A stretch of 64,000 bases of DNA. It comes from Phlebiopsis flavidoalba. Taxonomy: Eukaryota > Basidiomycota > Agaricomycetes > Polyporales > Phanerochaetaceae. Below, piece after piece: positions 61,704 to 64,000 of the stretch (positions are counted from its first letter, which is position 1; each line of letters starts with the position of its first letter). Below the pieces are notes generated by a model. The model searched no databases. It had not been told where the DNA came from and worked only from the letters and a program-made list of their open reading frames with translations. The DNA lies in NCBI GenBank assembly GCA_035772785.1, contig JAOCPU010000006.1, forward strand, positions 744,001-808,000. Reading direction: 5' to 3'. The position numbers and the translations under genes are program-made.

Positions 61704-64000
61704 TCAGAGGTCGTCGTCCACCCACGCATCTCGGCACGGTGTCGCTCCTCGGGCGGCGCGGCACTTCTCGAAGAAGTCGTCCTCGACGTCGCAGACCATG
61801 GACGCACGGGAGCAGCGGTCGCTCTCGGACTCCGACCGGCTGCGCGCGCGGCTCGTGGGGGGTTGGCTCTGCTTGGGAAGGCTGGACGTCGCCGAGTGGC
61901 CGGGACGGAGAGTGTCGGCCCTTGGCTTCCCAGTCGTCTTCGTCTTCGTCGTCTGCGAGGTTCGCAAACACGTCCGGTTCGTCTTCCTCAGCGGGCAGAG
62001 TCGAGATCCAGCACATGCGAGTCGGGTCAAAAATCATGTTGCCGACCTTGCGGGGCTCCAGCGGCAAGGGAGTTAACCGGTGAACCCATGGAAGACCCAG
62101 TCAACTGCGTTCGTGATCAAGGCAGGACGGATCGATGTGCCGACAACTGCATCGAACTCTTTCAATACCTGCTCATTGCCTTCCCAACGCAATGTCGAAG
62201 GATTCCATTTCATTTCACCGATGGCTACGAGATACGGTCAAAACCATTGCGCTGCGGCCATTGTTGAGCACAATGAACACACCTTTCGATGCTTGTGCGC
62301 CACCGAGGTGCCGGATAAGAGTGGGTTTGCGACGCGTCGCTGATGATGTCGGGGCCTTCTTTTTGCTCGAACGAACTTTTGTCTCTGTTGTTCTCGCAGC
62401 AGACAGGTCCATGCGACTTGCGCGTTTGAGAGTTCTCGGCGGCGCTAGGTTAATGAGCGCATTAGGGCAAGTCTGAGAGCGATAACCACAACCACTAACC
62501 TGCATCCAGAGATGTGGGATCGGGAAGAGTTGGCTTTCGGGACAATGTAGGTGAAAGCACAGCGGCATAGGTGGCGCCAGGCACCCGAGTGTTTATACTC
62601 CTTTGGCTGAACGCGATATCGACCCTCTTTCTCTCGATCAAGAGGAAAAGGTCATCAAATCCATCTAACTCGGTACCATCGCCATACGTACGCTGCCGTT
62701 TTGGCTTTTTTCAACAACTTCATCGCAGGGACGGAAGGCAGACTCTGAGTCTGACTATGCCGCGACTTCGATGACGATGATGGCGGGCGAGAAGCTGAAG
62801 GGGCAGGAGAACGACGAGCGGGGCAATGGCGGTGCAGCCGTTGGTGAGTGGCGAAGGCAAAGACTCCAGAGATTGGAGGGCGCGCCTTGAGTCGTGACGA
62901 TGATGTAGGCATGTGTGAGGCGAAGGGCAGCAGGGTTCGAGGCAGGGCGTAGTGGGACGCGTGGGAGGCACGTTGTAGTCCAAACGCATGTAGTTTGCTA
63001 GTAGAACTACTTTGTTTCTTCGCCTTTGATGAAGCTGTGGGCGCATTGTACCGGGGAAAGCGCCGGTACAGGCGGGATGGGTTCGGTAGGCTGTGGTGGA
63101 CACCATGGTCAGTCAAGGGACGGAAGGGAAGCCTTCCGCGACAAGCCCCGACCGCCTGAAGATGTAGTCTTCAGGCCGGTATGAGACTTCCCTCCCCCAC
63201 CCCCTTTTTCTTTTTGGCCCCGCAGACTGCTATATATTGGGCGCCAAAGGGAAAAGACGACTTGGAGGAGGAGGGATGAGGGAGTGGGAGCGGAGGTCAC
63301 CGCTTGGCTGTAGAGAGTTGTGGAGATGCGGCTTTGGGTGGGGATGGTGGGCAAGCCAGTCGACGCAGCTGTGCAGACTGAGGATACCGGTGGCACGTTC
63401 GGCGATTTGGCACGATCAGCCTTCATACGGGACTGAGGCCTGGTCCTGGGCACTAGTACGAGTTGCGCCCTTACTTCGAAGAGCGAGTGTGCTGTACCCA
63501 GACTTGGCAGTCATGCTGGGTAGTCTGCAGTAACCTGCCCGGGCTTAGCTCCATGACATCGTCCAACACAAGACCACTCTCGAAGTCTTCTCGGGATCCG
63601 GCCTGGCTATCTTGACACGCATGTCAGTGACGACAGCTTTCTTCTTGGTCTCGAGCATCTTGACCAGCTTCGCGCTCTGGCCAGACTCGAACAGTCCAGA
63701 GGGTACCACGAGACCATCAAGTAGATCCTCCACATCTTCCTCGTCCTCCTCAGTTTCGGTTTCTGGTAATGATGCAGATGTGTAGGTGGTGGAAGGCGGG
63801 GAATGGTCCGCAAAGCCGAACGTAGAGTAGGCGTCAGATGACTTGGGAGGATGTTGTGTGGTCCTGTCTCCCCATTCTAGTGATGACTTCGACATCCTAT
63901 GGTTGAGCTCGAGAGGCCGAAGTGAGAGTTGCGTAAGATCCGAGGGCAATGAAAAGCCGTCCTCGAAAATCCTCGTCAATCGTGGCTTGAGGTAGAGGTC
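61704..64000 (-). CDS. Byr4/Bfa1-type two-component GAP subunit (5' end outside window)
   Basis: Scaffold half of the Bub2-Bfa1 (Cdc16-Byr4) GTPase-activating complex that restrains the mitotic exit/septation network at spindle poles. Only the 3' part is inside the window. From the right edge: TRIFEDGFSLPSDLTQLSLR (about 63920-63980), SDAYSTFGFAD, a long acidic patch (ETETEEDEEDVEDLLDGLVV), QSAKLVKMLETKKKAV and DFESGLVLDD-type text. A Ser/Pro/Arg-rich linker covers 62650-63450 with several frame changes. The conserved C-terminus has KKKAPTSSATRRKPTLIRHL, then GNMIFDPTRMCWISTLPAEE (about 61985-62045), EDEPDVFANLADDEDEDDWE and a final WVDDDL with the stop at 61704. The assignment rests mainly on the FDPTRMCWIS block and the KPTLIRHLG block, both diagnostic. 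Confidence 0.85.

Overview
This window is nuclear DNA of a filamentous fungus, most likely an Agaricomycete (Basidiomycota). The evidence is dense gene packing on both strands, many short GT-AG introns of about 45-65 nt inside conserved genes, a CSL (CBF1/RBP-J-type) transcription factor, a Byr4/Bfa1-type spindle-orientation GAP subunit, a microsomal-type P450, and fungal MFS transporters. No bacterial operon, CRISPR array, prophage or recognisable transposon is visible.

Layout from left to right: succinyl-CoA ligase alpha (+, 0.3-1.7 kb); an RNase III-like mitochondrial ribosomal protein (+, 2.0-3.0); an acyl-CoA-binding/ankyrin protein (+, 3.2-4.1); mitochondrial bS16 (-, 4.3-4.6) divergent from LSM5 (+, 4.8-5.2); importin alpha (-, 5.4-7.4); a 51-nt poly-C tract; a D-2-hydroxyacid dehydrogenase (-, 7.7-8.8); proteasome RPN2 (-, 9.1-12.8) divergent from COX13 (+, 12.9-14.9), whose second intron holds about 1.3 kb of almost A-free pyrimidine-rich DNA; a poorly resolved stretch; ribulose-5-phosphate 3-epimerase (+, 16.5-17.9) convergent with a DXD glycosyltransferase (-, 18.0-20.2); pyruvate kinase (-, 20.7-23.0); the CSL factor (-, 23.6-25.8); a hypothetical gene (-, 26.1-27.0); a TM7S3/TM198-like membrane protein (-, 28.4-31.4); a mitochondrial DEAD-box helicase (-, 31.9-33.9); an MFS sugar transporter (-, 34.4-37.3); a PPR protein (-, 38.0-40.3) divergent from the U-box cyclophilin PPIL2/Cyp8 (+, 40.5-42.8); ESCRT-III VPS20 (-, 42.9-43.9); a seven-TM receptor-like protein (-, 45.1-46.2); a cytochrome P450 (-, 46.8-49.0); a 2.2-kb gene-poor stretch; a DHA1-type MFS exporter (+, 51.1-53.0); gamma-glutamyltransferase (+, 53.6-56.1); a PP2C phosphatase (-, 56.2-57.8); the m-AAA protease AFG3 (+, 58.4-61.0); and the 3' part of a Byr4/Bfa1 homologue (-, 61.7 to beyond the right edge).

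The genes are mostly housekeeping. About eight encode mitochondrial proteins (TCA cycle, mitoribosome, respiratory complex IV, RNA metabolism, proteolysis), three serve central carbon metabolism, and the rest serve RNA processing, protein turnover, trafficking and transport. I see no coherent new gene system.

The dominant unusual property is that nearly every conserved gene is broken by one- or two-base insertions or deletions, even in catalytic motifs, while splice sites and flanking codons look normal. This pattern fits uncorrected consensus errors from long reads far better than mass pseudogenisation. Gene limits are therefore first recognisable start to last recognisable stop, not single open frames. 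Protein segments quoted below are read across the frames in which they appear.
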